Source of the DNA: an uncultured Dysgonomonas sp.
GTDB taxonomy: Bacteria; Bacteroidota; Bacteroidia; Bacteroidales; Dysgonomonadaceae
Assembly (NCBI GenBank): GCA_945292135.1
Contig: CALYRA010000110.1
Span: 1-5,621 of the forward strand
Reading direction: 5' to 3'
DNA: 5,621 bases
Positions 1 to 5,621 of this stretch are shown here, in pieces. Both the position numbers and the translations under genes were made by a program. The notes under the pieces were generated by a model. The model was not told the DNA's origin, searched no databases, and worked only from the letters and a program-made list of their open reading frames with translations. The stretch's first letter is position 1, and each line of letters begins with the position of its first letter.

Positions 1-217
1 ATAATGTCATCATATTAAAGATAAGATGCATCCAATCTCCATGTATAAAAGCAGAAGTGATTAATCTATACCATTGCTTAGAAGGTCCGAGTATTGCTCC
101 TACATTAAATATCAACCGGTCGCTTAATTCCCTGTTGTTAAATCCCATTATGCTCGAAATGGTTGTCAATGCTATAATGAGGTAAGGTATGTAGCTGATA
201 AGAGTTAAATACTCCAT
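1..217 (-). CDS. Rhomboid-family intramembrane serine protease, N-terminal part (cut by window edge)
   Basis: The minus strand from the ATG at 217-215 is open to the window edge and gives 72 residues. Residues about 7-24 form a hydrophobic first membrane segment. Residues 51-72 read RLITSAFIHGDWMHLIFNMM followed by TL, which is the conserved rhomboid region. The H-x-x-x-N spacing of H64 and N68 matches the pair that stabilises the oxyanion in GlpG (His150/Asn154), and H59 is also typical. Rhomboids cleave membrane-spanning substrates inside the bilayer. The catalytic GxSG serine and the final histidine would lie beyond the edge, so activity cannot be judged. The start is supported by a -7 promoter box about 25 bases upstream. 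The gene lies on the same strand as the receptor gene but is separated from it by 376 bases and a hairpin, so it is probably an independent housekeeping neighbour. The family call is firm; the substrate is unknown. Confidence 0.85.
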   Translation of the reverse strand, partial: MEYLTLISYIPYLIIALTTISSIMGFNNRELSDRLIFNVGAILGPSKQWYRLITSAFIHGDWMHLIFNMMTL

Positions 218-240
218 ATAAGTTTGGCTTGTTGAATCGG

Positions 241-250
241 TACAAAGATA
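241..250 (-). promoter_or_regulatory. Bacteroidota -7 promoter box of the rhomboid gene
   Basis: Read on the minus strand this is TATCTTTGTA, an exact match to the Bacteroidota sigma-ABfr -7 consensus TAnnTTTG. It sits 24 bases upstream of the rhomboid ATG, which implies a very short leader. The region about 20 bases further upstream is A/T-only with no convincing -33 TTTG, so the upstream half is weak. Confidence 0.6.
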
Positions 251-522
251 GAAAAAAATTATAGTTAAATATTATTTTTTTGTTTCATTATTCATTATAT
301 AATTTAATATTTTTTGTGTAAATTTAATTGTTTGATCTTTTATCTGCTTTGTTTTCATAGCGTAAGGTTTTATCCAATGCTTTTTCTAAATATCATACTT
401 AAGAGTGTTATTTATTCAAAATGATGTTGTTTTAGTAGATTTCATGCTAACACCATTGTATTACGCATTTATTGAGGAATCTTAATTTATTTAATCAATA
501 ATCCGTTATATGTACCGTATAA

Positions 523-559
523 TTTAAGGAGGCAAATAAAATATATTTGCCTCCTTAAA
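523..559 (-). terminator. Hairpin terminator downstream of the receptor gene
   Basis: A perfect 16-bp stem pairs 523-538 with 544-559 around a 5-base loop (539-543). The core is AAGGAGGCAAATA and its complement. It begins 34 bases after the receptor stop codon in the direction of transcription. There is no long U tract after the stem on the minus strand (AATTATACGG follows), so it is not a textbook intrinsic terminator. The stem is perfect and well placed, and an end-of-transcript or 3'-stabilising role is the simplest reading. It also separates the receptor gene from the rhomboid promoter. Confidence 0.7.
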
Positions 560-593
560 ATTTATAGGGTTTATCCCCTGCGAAATGTTAATA

Positions 594-2960
594 TCAGAAA
601 CTTAATTTTACACCGGCAAAATAGCTTCTTGGCATTGAGGGACCATAAATATAACTTGAAACACGATCAGGACCTTTATCAAAATCATTTTGATAAGAAT
701 TAAAGATATTTTGGATACCTGCGTTTACTTCAAAATTTGTTCTGTTATAAAATGGAATCTCATAAGCAACTTTCCATCCAAATTCGAAAAAGGTCGATGT
801 TTTTACAGTCCTATTCTTATCTCCACCACCTTCATAGGGAACAAGCATATCTCCTGTGTATTTTCCCGAAAAGTTTGTGGAAAATCTTTTAAATGGAGTA
901 AGAGTTGCTATAAAGTATCCATATATATCCGGTGTGCGCATCATTCGTTTGTCAGGTTTTACATTATCATTTTTATCATCAGACCATTTTCGGGCGTCGT
1001 CATAACGGCTTCTTTGAATAGTTGCTCCTAACTGAAACTGTAACAAGTTGCTGTAAGCGGCTTTAGCTTCTAAATTGATACCATAAACTTTTGCTCCCGA
1101 AGCATTGACGACTGTCTTTATGATTGACCCATCCGCTTGTTCTTTCGAAATAGTTGTAAACGGATCATTTAATTTGGTATAAAATCCTTCGATGAGTAGA
1201 TTCAGCTCAGTACTTCCTATCTGATGATACCAATCTATTGATCCGCTAATGCTATGTGATTTTTCTTCTTTCAGGTTAGAAGATAGTTGCCTGATAATTT
1301 GTTTACCGCCTGCTAAATCTACATGTAAATCTTCGTCGTAAAGTTGAGGCGCGCGAAATCCTTGTCCATAACTCAATCTTATATTTACATCATGTGTCGG
1401 ATTATATCTTATATTTGCGCGAGGACTAAAAATACTGTTCTTTAGTAATTTATGTTTATCCAAACGTCCTCCTATCAAGAAGCTCCATCTTTCATCTTTC
1501 CATTCATTTTGCAAATACGCGCTTTTTGTATTTACTTTTTGCGTGATAGGGTTTTCTCTGAACCCGCTTTTATCATTTATGTCATCTGAAGTATATTCTA
1601 TTCCGGTCGTCAATGAAGACGGCATAAATAAAAGTTTGTCGAAATCGTACGAATATTGCCCTCCCAATGAATAAGTAAAATCTCTGGTTCTACCGTATGA
1701 GTTCATTCGTTCTTCGATTGCTTCAAGTTTTAGACTATCCGTTAGGTTAGGATCAGAGATAATTTCATTAACGGGCGTTCCTCCACCGTAATAACTCTTA
1801 CGTTTTGTCAATTGCCCGGCGGTATAGATACTGAATCGATGTTTGCTGTCGGGAGAAGATAAATCAAATTTCAAACTTCCGCCATCAATATTTGATTCGA
1901 TTTGTTCTGCAATTTCGGCATTATGAGGTTCTTCATTCATGCGATCGCCTCCACGTCTGAATTCATTCATATTATGATATTCGAAAGTGAATTTTGAGTA
2001 TGTTCCTGTTTTTAAGAAAGAACGAAATCCGATAGTTCGATTTTCGAGATGAGGTATTTCCGAAAAACCGTCACCGTTTTTATCATAGGCAGACCTGTTT
2101 CTTTTTTGCCCAAACACCATTGCTCCCATTTTGTGGTCGTCCGATACAAGTGAGGCGTTTAAACTTGTATTGTTGTCAAAGTCACTCTTTCCGCCAATAG
2201 AAGTTATCGAATGCGATAATGAAGCCGTATTTCGCGTCGGTTCTTTTGTTATGACATTGATTGTACCTGCGATAGCTGTCGATCCGAATAAAGCGGAACC
2301 TCCGCCACGTACTACTTCGATTCGTTCAACCATTGTCGCTGGTATTTGTTCCAATCCGTAAACTCCCGTAAGGGCGCTGAATATAGGGCGAGAATCGATT
2401 AAAATTTGTGAGTAAGCTCCTTCCAATCCATTCATCCGAACTTGAGTAAATCCGCAATTCTGACAATTGTTTTCTACTCTTAATCCGGGTTGGAAGTTCA
2501 AACCATCTGCTATAGTCGGTGAATTGGTACGATCAAAGGTTTTGGTATCAAGTATACTTACCAGCGTTGGCGCTAAGCGGCGCGAAGTTTCATTTCTATT
2601 TGCGGAAACAACAACTTCGTTTAAAGAAATATTATTTTCTTCCAATTCGAAATTTATTTCTAATGTCTTTCCTTTTTTTAGTTCGATATCAAATTGTTGT
2701 GTTTGATATCCTACAAATTTCGCTTCGATAGTAAATTTACCTAACGGAAGGTTTTTTAGCAAATAATGTCCTGTTGCGTCAGTGGTTACCCCAATAGTAG
2801 TACCTTTTAAAGATACTGTGATGTAAGGCAGGTGTTCACTTGTTTTTTTATCTATAACATGTCCTTTGATATTTGCATCTGTCTTTTCAGATGTAGGTAA
2901 GCTGGCCATTATATTCGAAATGAATAAATGACAAAGAAAAAAGATTATATATTTTTTCAT
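594..2960 (-). CDS. TonB-dependent outer-membrane receptor with carboxypeptidase-regulatory-like N-terminal domain
   Basis: This 788-residue protein is complete. It has a signal peptide (residues 1 to about 20: MKKYIIFFLC then a hydrophobic run ending NIMAS). A CarboxypepD_reg-like beta-sandwich follows (about 30-110), typical of Bacteroidota receptors, then a TonB-box-like NEVVVSA (about 114-120). The plug (about 125-240) has the hallmark stretches QVRMNGLEGAYSQILIDSRP and ERIEVVRGGGSALFGSTAIA. The beta-barrel (about 245-788) ends in aromatic F788 after SYFAGVKLSF. The plug carries a Cys pair, C166 and C169, in NNCQNCGF. D293-E301 (DKNGDGFSE) resembles a calcium-binding loop. Such receptors use TonB-ExbBD energy to move scarce ligands across the outer membrane. 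The absence of a SusD-like partner argues against glycan uptake. Its neighbours are a PchR-like regulator and an ABC transporter, favouring an iron chelate, though heme, cobalamin or another metal remain possible. It lies 102 bases after the His-rich gene on the same strand and may be co-transcribed with it. Confidence 0.95.
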   Translation of the reverse strand: MKKYIIFFLCHLFISNIMASLPTSEKTDANIKGHVIDKKTSEHLPYITVSLKGTTIGVTTDATGHYLLKNLPLGKFTIEAKFVGYQTQQFDIELKKGKTLEINFELEENNISLNEVVVSANRNETSRRLAPTLVSILDTKTFDRTNSPTIADGLNFQPGLRVENNCQNCGFTQVRMNGLEGAYSQILIDSRPIFSALTGVYGLEQIPATMVERIEVVRGGGSALFGSTAIAGTINVITKEPTRNTASLSHSITSIGGKSDFDNNTSLNASLVSDDHKMGAMVFGQKRNRSAYDKNGDGFSEIPHLENRTIGFRSFLKTGTYSKFTFEYHNMNEFRRGGDRMNEEPHNAEIAEQIESNIDGGSLKFDLSSPDSKHRFSIYTAGQLTKRKSYYGGGTPVNEIISDPNLTDSLKLEAIEERMNSYGRTRDFTYSLGGQYSYDFDKLLFMPSSLTTGIEYTSDDINDKSGFRENPITQKVNTKSAYLQNEWKDERWSFLIGGRLDKHKLLKNSIFSPRANIRYNPTHDVNIRLSYGQGFRAPQLYDEDLHVDLAGGKQIIRQLSSNLKEEKSHSISGSIDWYHQIGSTELNLLIEGFYTKLNDPFTTISKEQADGSIIKTVVNASGAKVYGINLEAKAAYSNLLQFQLGATIQRSRYDDARKWSDDKNDNVKPDKRMMRTPDIYGYFIATLTPFKRFSTNFSGKYTGDMLVPYEGGGDKNRTVKTSTFFEFGWKVAYEIPFYNRTNFEVNAGIQNIFNSYQNDFDKGPDRVSSYIYGPSMPRSYFAGVKLSF

Positions 2961-2996
2961 TGTTTAATATCGTTTAAATAATTAATACATAAAGCC

Positions 2997-3043
2997 TTAT
3001 ATACATATGTAATTCATCTGTTAATGAATCAAAATGTATATAA
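2997..3043 (-). repeat. Nested inverted repeat in the spacer before the receptor gene
   Basis: An outer perfect 10-bp inverted repeat (2997-3006, TTATATACAT, with 3034-3043, ATGTATATAA) encloses a second 6-bp stem (3012-3017 ATTCAT with 3024-3029 ATGAAT, loop 3018-3023). Together they form one hairpin with an internal loop. It starts 20 bases after the stop codon of the His-rich gene and ends 37 bases before the receptor ATG. It could be a processing or attenuation hairpin, a regulator site, or a weak terminator; no U tract follows. The stems are almost all A/T, so stability is modest. Confidence 0.4.
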
Positions 3044-3062
3044 TAAAAAAGATGTGTAATAA

Positions 3063-3419
3063 TTATAAAACAGGAGGAGGTCTAAGCCTTGATATACCTT
3101 CGACCTTGAAGGAAGGAATACTAAGATTATATCCTATTTGTAGAATTGTTTTTCGCCTGTCGGGCAAACCTATTAAAATTATTAATATGATTGGACCTGC
3201 GACAAAAAAAGTAGATAAAGTTTGTATTAGTTGTATTTCGATTCCGGAGTGCTCATGATTTGGTTTTCCCGAGTCATCGGAAGAGTAGGGATGCGAGTGT
3301 ACTATTGTTACGCCATTTACGATGTGAGTATGTGTAAAAAAAGTTATGCAGGAAGCATATGTAATAAAGAGTGCCGGTAAGACAATCTTTAATACTTCTT
3401 TTACTTTTTTGTTTAACAT
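3063..3419 (-). CDS. Small His-rich two-span inner-membrane protein of unknown function
   Basis: This is a 118-residue protein. The first membrane span is about residues 10-29, after a basic start (K4, K5, K8). A polar segment of about 40 residues follows, then a second span at about 69-86, followed by DRRK. The positive-inside rule puts both ends in the cytoplasm and the middle segment in the periplasm. That segment carries six histidines in three His-x-His pairs: H30/H32, H41/H43 (VHSHP) and H55/H57. This arrangement is suited to binding a metal or heme. The C-terminal tail ends RLRPPPVL. I recall similar small proteins beside TonB receptors in Bacteroidales, but I know of no assigned function. 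It lies between the AraC regulator and the receptor on the same strand, so a role in the same uptake system is likely by context only. The start at 3419 is the first in-frame ATG and gives an intact first span. Confidence 0.75.
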   Translation of the reverse strand: MLNKKVKEVLKIVLPALFITYASCITFFTHTHIVNGVTIVHSHPYSSDDSGKPNHEHSGIEIQLIQTLSTFFVAGPIILIILIGLPDRRKTILQIGYNLSIPSFKVEGISRLRPPPVL

Positions 3420-3450
3420 CCTCTTACCTTATAAGTTTTAATTTGAATTA

Positions 3451-3458
3451 TAAAGATA
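3451..3458 (-). promoter_or_regulatory. Possible -7 box of the His-rich gene / receptor transcript
   Basis: The minus strand reads TATCTTTA here, one base off the TAnnTTTG consensus, 31 bases upstream of the His-rich gene ATG. A weak TTTT (3476-3479) lies 17 bases further upstream in place of the -33 TTTG. A weak promoter of this kind would suit a gene that needs an activator. The match could be chance in such AT-rich DNA. Confidence 0.35.
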
Positions 3459-3538
3459 TACAATTAGTTTAATATAAAAGAGTGAATAGCGTAACGCTTC
3501 TTCGTTTAATCAATTTTATATCGTTATTTTATAAAATA

Positions 3539-4534
3539 TTAAGAAAATCTACATTCCGAAGGGGTTTTACCATATTTGCGTTTGAAAGCTGTCGCAAAAT
3601 GTGTCTGATGTTCATAACCTACTAATGTCGCAATTTCTTGTATTGTTTTATTTGTATCGGTAAGATACTGTTTAGCTAAATTCATCCTTAAATCGAATAA
3701 ATATCCGAATACAGTTGTTCCAAAATGTTTTTTGAATGATGATTTTAAATCGCATTCATTGGTTCCGATCATCAGCGCAAGCTCATGTAAGGTAGGTGGA
3801 TTGAAATAATTTTCTTGCAAAATCTTTGATGCGTGAATCATTCTTTCTTTATCGTTCTTTTCCGATTTCATTTGTTCCAGATGAGTGTATTGCCCCATAT
3901 TACACATAAACATAGCTAAGCTTTCCTGAATCTTCGCTTCCAAATACATCCGCGATAAATTCCCCATATTCTTCGCTTTGATAATATCATCAAAAAGAAC
4001 AATCTGTCCTAACTTTACAGGTAGGTTTTCGGGAGATATGAAAAATGCTTCTCCTTTTTCGAACCGGTCATAAGATTTTTCGAATAATTCGGGATAATTG
4101 AACGCTATTCTTCTGAAATATTCCGGCGAAATTATTATCTCAAGCATTTTATGATTTATACCCTTTTTGAGCCGGATACAGCCATCCATTCCGGACGAAA
4201 CAACAATGTTTGCTGTTCCTTTTTTCCAAATACGAGCCGTTTTTTGTTCTTTTATGTTTTTGTAATGGTATTCGACATCCCCATCCAAAGAAACTTCTAA
4301 ACAAATAAATGAGAAAAATTCGCCTTTTGTTGTAATCCTACTGTCTTTATCTACAATTAAAGAATTTTCCTGGATATTAAAATCTTTATGACGGGTTTCG
4401 GATAGATGCCATTTGATCTGATCAACTTCCAGATGTCTCTCCTGATTTTCTAAACCGTTAGTTTGAGAGAATATCCTCATATCATATATTTCGAGCATTT
4501 CATTTAAATCTGTTGTTGAAAAATTTACAATCAT
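3539..4534 (-). CDS. AraC-family transcriptional regulator, PchR/YbtA-like
   Basis: This is a 331-residue protein. The C-terminal AraC DNA-binding domain spans about residues 230-330. Its first helix-turn-helix is about 249-270 (LHELALMIGTNECDLKSSFK) and the second about 298-320 (IQEIATLVGYEHQTHFATAF), followed by the family signature KRKYGKTPSECR. The linker GTTVFGYL (272-279) is characteristic of the PchR/YbtA branch, whose members respond to ferric siderophores and activate receptor and transporter genes. The N-terminal 200 or so residues are a divergent ligand-sensing region; KIQESLAMFM (201-210) fits the helix that precedes the DNA-binding domain in this branch. The gene is divergent from the ABC transporter and 119 bases upstream of the His-rich gene on the same strand. 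The ATG at 4534 overlaps a direct repeat; the in-frame ATG at 4498 (M13, MLEIYDMRIF) is an alternative start. The family is firm; the inducer is inferred. Confidence 0.93.
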   Translation of the reverse strand: MIVNFSTTDLNEMLEIYDMRIFSQTNGLENQERHLEVDQIKWHLSETRHKDFNIQENSLIVDKDSRITTKGEFFSFICLEVSLDGDVEYHYKNIKEQKTARIWKKGTANIVVSSGMDGCIRLKKGINHKMLEIIISPEYFRRIAFNYPELFEKSYDRFEKGEAFFISPENLPVKLGQIVLFDDIIKAKNMGNLSRMYLEAKIQESLAMFMCNMGQYTHLEQMKSEKNDKERMIHASKILQENYFNPPTLHELALMIGTNECDLKSSFKKHFGTTVFGYLFDLRMNLAKQYLTDTNKTIQEIATLVGYEHQTHFATAFKRKYGKTPSECRFS

Positions 4535-4573
4535 GATATTCCGTTTTGCGTAAATGATATTCCGTTTTGCGTA
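4533..4573. repeat. Tandem 20-bp direct repeat, candidate AraC-type operator
   Basis: The 20 bases ATGATATTCCGTTTTGCGTA occur at 4533-4552 and again, identically, at 4554-4573, separated by one base (period 21). A 21-bp period places both copies on the same face of the helix, as in the AraC I1/I2 half-sites. The pair lies in the spacer between the PchR-like regulator and the divergent ABC gene, and the first copy includes two bases of the regulator's start codon. An operator for autoregulation and/or activation of the ABC gene is likely, but a chance local duplication is possible. Confidence 0.6.
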
Positions 4574-4624
4574 TATCAGAACATTTTAGATATTGGTAAT
4601 TTTAAACGCGATTTTATAAGTGAA

Positions 4625-4655
4625 CAAATGTATGCCTTCGTTCAAGATTTATCAA
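4625..4655 (-). promoter_or_regulatory. Promoter of the AraC-family regulator gene
   Basis: On the minus strand, TACATTTG (4632-4625) matches the TAnnTTTG -7 consensus exactly. A TTG (4655-4653) lies 20 bases upstream of it, in the expected -33 position. Transcription would start near 4618, giving a leader of roughly 84 bases that contains the whole direct repeat at 4533-4573. This makes repression by a bound regulator downstream of the start site plausible. Confidence 0.5.
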
Positions 4656-4709
4656 TCGCAATAGTTAGGTATTTTTTACTATGTGTTTAATCATTCTTAC
4701 ATTATATAA

Positions 4710-5621
4710 ATGAGCAAAAAAAGAAAAAAAGGGATTCCTCGTTTATTGGAAATTGCCGGTACAAAAAAATGGTGGCTGATTTGTTCCATGATCTTGGCTT
4801 TAGGTAGTTCGATAGCCCAATTTATTCCTTTTGTGGCGATTTATAATATACTTATTGAGTTAGCAGCAAATGCCACGGATACTTCTTTAATCAATAAAGA
4901 TATGATTTGGCAATGGGGGTATATAGCCTTGATTGCGGTGTTGTTTTACGGAGTGTCGCTTTACATATCGACAATGTGTTCGCATGTAGCGGCTTTCAAT
5001 ATTCTATATGAGCTTAGAATGTCTTTGGCTCGTAAAATGGTACGCTTACCGCTCGGTTTTTTTACCAAGCATGCTTCAGGTTCTATAAAAAAAGTCATGT
5101 CCGAAGATGTTGAACGAATCGAACTTTTTGTTGCGCATCATATACCGGATGTTACTTGCGCTTTTGTATTCCCATTGTTGACAATCGGTTATCTGTTCTT
5201 TTCGGATTGGCGTTTAGCGCTCGTCGTTTTGGCAATATATATTGTAGCCATAATAGTGATGATGAAGATGATGACAGGCGATAAGGTTACCGTTTGGTAT
5301 CCAAAATATCAGGAAGCTTTATCGCAGATGAATAATGGTATAGTCGAATATGTCAGAGGCATACAGGTCGTGAAAGTCTTTAATCGTTCAACAAATGTTT
5401 TCGAGCGTCTTCAGAAAAATATAACTGATTATGGTAATTTTGCTACGCAGACAGCCAGAGAATATGCTCCCGGATATTTATCGTTTTATACAATTATCTC
5501 ATCGGTATTATTATTTCTTATTCCAATATCTATAGTTTTGTTGTTGAACAGCCCATCTTATCCGGCATATATTCCCACTATCCTCTTATTTTTGATTTTG
5601 GGAGGTAGCATCTTTTTCACA
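4710..5621 (+). CDS. ABC transporter of exporter fold (permease/ATPase fusion), membrane domain only; 3' end cut by window
   Basis: The frame is open from the ATG at 4710 to the window edge (304 codons). After a basic start (MSKKRKKG), six membrane helices are visible at about residues 22-44, 69-89, 148-166, 168-187, 258-279 and 286-304. This is the layout of a type-1 ABC membrane domain. RKMVRLPLGFFTK (108-120), GSIKKVMSEDVERIE (124-138) and IVEYVRGIQVVKVFNRS (211-227) are typical of the long intracellular loops and coupling regions of this fold. Full-length relatives have about 580-600 residues with a C-terminal ATPase, so Walker A, the signature motif and Walker B should follow outside the window. 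YbtP/YbtQ and IrtA/IrtB share this exporter fold but import ferric siderophores, often as a pair of adjacent genes. Divergence from a PchR-like regulator supports that reading. The start has no Shine-Dalgarno sequence, which is normal in Bacteroidota. Export of a compound cannot be excluded. Confidence 0.88.
   Translation, partial: MSKKRKKGIPRLLEIAGTKKWWLICSMILALGSSIAQFIPFVAIYNILIELAANATDTSLINKDMIWQWGYIALIAVLFYGVSLYISTMCSHVAAFNILYELRMSLARKMVRLPLGFFTKHASGSIKKVMSEDVERIELFVAHHIPDVTCAFVFPLLTIGYLFFSDWRLALVVLAIYIVAIIVMMKMMTGDKVTVWYPKYQEALSQMNNGIVEYVRGIQVVKVFNRSTNVFERLQKNITDYGNFATQTAREYAPGYLSFYTIISSVLLFLIPISIVLLLNSPSYPAYIPTILLFLILGGSIFFT

Larger units (their letters stand above)
218..593. other. Gene-free intergenic stretch between the rhomboid gene and the receptor gene
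   Basis: This AT-rich 376-base stretch contains the rhomboid promoter at its left end and the receptor-gene hairpin at 523-559. Between about 290 and 520 I find no open frame with a plausible start and length, no tRNA-like fold and no repeat. A small RNA cannot be excluded by eye. Confidence 0.6.

Noticed and set aside
527..533. AAGGAGG resembling a ribosome binding site on the plus strand
   Set aside because: It is one arm of the 16-bp hairpin and no start codon with an open frame follows.
690..1031. Plus-strand open frame of 113 codons opposite the receptor gene
   Set aside because: It lies wholly antisense to conserved barrel coding sequence, has Cys-rich low-quality composition and no recognisable domain; it is a shadow frame. 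The shorter plus-strand frames at 2131-2361, 2467-2706 and 2519-2731 are rejected for the same reason.
3072..3080. GGAGGAGG resembling a Shine-Dalgarno sequence on the plus strand
   Set aside because: It is the complement of consecutive proline codons at the end of the His-rich protein, no gene follows, and Bacteroidota rarely use such sites.
3034..3258. Plus-strand open frame of 74 codons opposite the His-rich gene
   Set aside because: It overlaps antisense to a gene with clear membrane spans and patterned histidines, and its own translation shows no domain.
3525..3538. 14-bp palindrome TATTTTATAAAATA directly after the regulator stop codon
   Set aside because: It is entirely A/T with no loop, would form a very weak hairpin, and such palindromes are common by chance in this composition; not called as a terminator.
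4670..4677. TATTTTTT as a -7 box for the ABC transporter gene
   Set aside because: It differs from TAnnTTTG by one base in a T run and has no TTG at the -33 position, so it is not supported well enough to annotate. The ABC promoter remains unassigned.
4535..4709. Fur-type iron box in the divergent spacer
   Set aside because: No stretch resembles the 19-bp inverted GATAAT pattern well enough; iron control, if present, is more likely through the PchR-like regulator.

Overview
The window is AT-rich and looks like a member of the Bacteroidota, probably the order Bacteroidales; the genus cannot be fixed. Three things point there: a TonB-dependent receptor with an N-terminal carboxypeptidase-regulatory-like domain, -7 promoter boxes of the TAnnTTTG type, and genes that lack Shine-Dalgarno sequences.

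Layout, left to right. Positions 1-217 hold the N-terminal part of a rhomboid-family intramembrane protease on the minus strand, cut by the window edge, with a good -7 box just upstream. A gene-free stretch (218-593) follows, ending in a strong hairpin that probably terminates the next gene. Then come three minus-strand genes, transcribed from right to left: a PchR/YbtA-like AraC-family regulator (3539-4534), a small two-span membrane protein with three His-x-His pairs (3063-3419), and a complete outer-membrane TonB-dependent receptor with a Cys-x-x-Cys in its plug (594-2960). Divergent from the regulator, on the plus strand, an ABC transporter begins at 4710. Its six-helix membrane domain is visible, and it runs off the right edge before the ATPase domain.

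Taken together, positions 594-5621 look like a metal uptake locus, most likely for an iron-siderophore. The receptor would carry the ligand across the outer membrane using TonB energy. The exporter-fold ABC protein, of the kind found in YbtPQ/IrtAB systems, would act at the inner membrane. The PchR-like regulator would sense the ligand and switch the genes on. The role of the His-rich membrane protein is unknown; periplasmic metal handling is the obvious guess. Iron as substrate is inferred from family and context, and heme, cobalamin or another metal is not excluded.

The most striking non-coding feature is a perfect 20-bp direct repeat with a 21-bp period in the regulator/ABC intergenic region, touching the regulator's start codon. 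The spacing suits an AraC-type dimer on one face of the helix, so it is a candidate operator. A nested hairpin lies in the spacer before the receptor gene, and a weaker possible second operator lies upstream of the His-rich gene.
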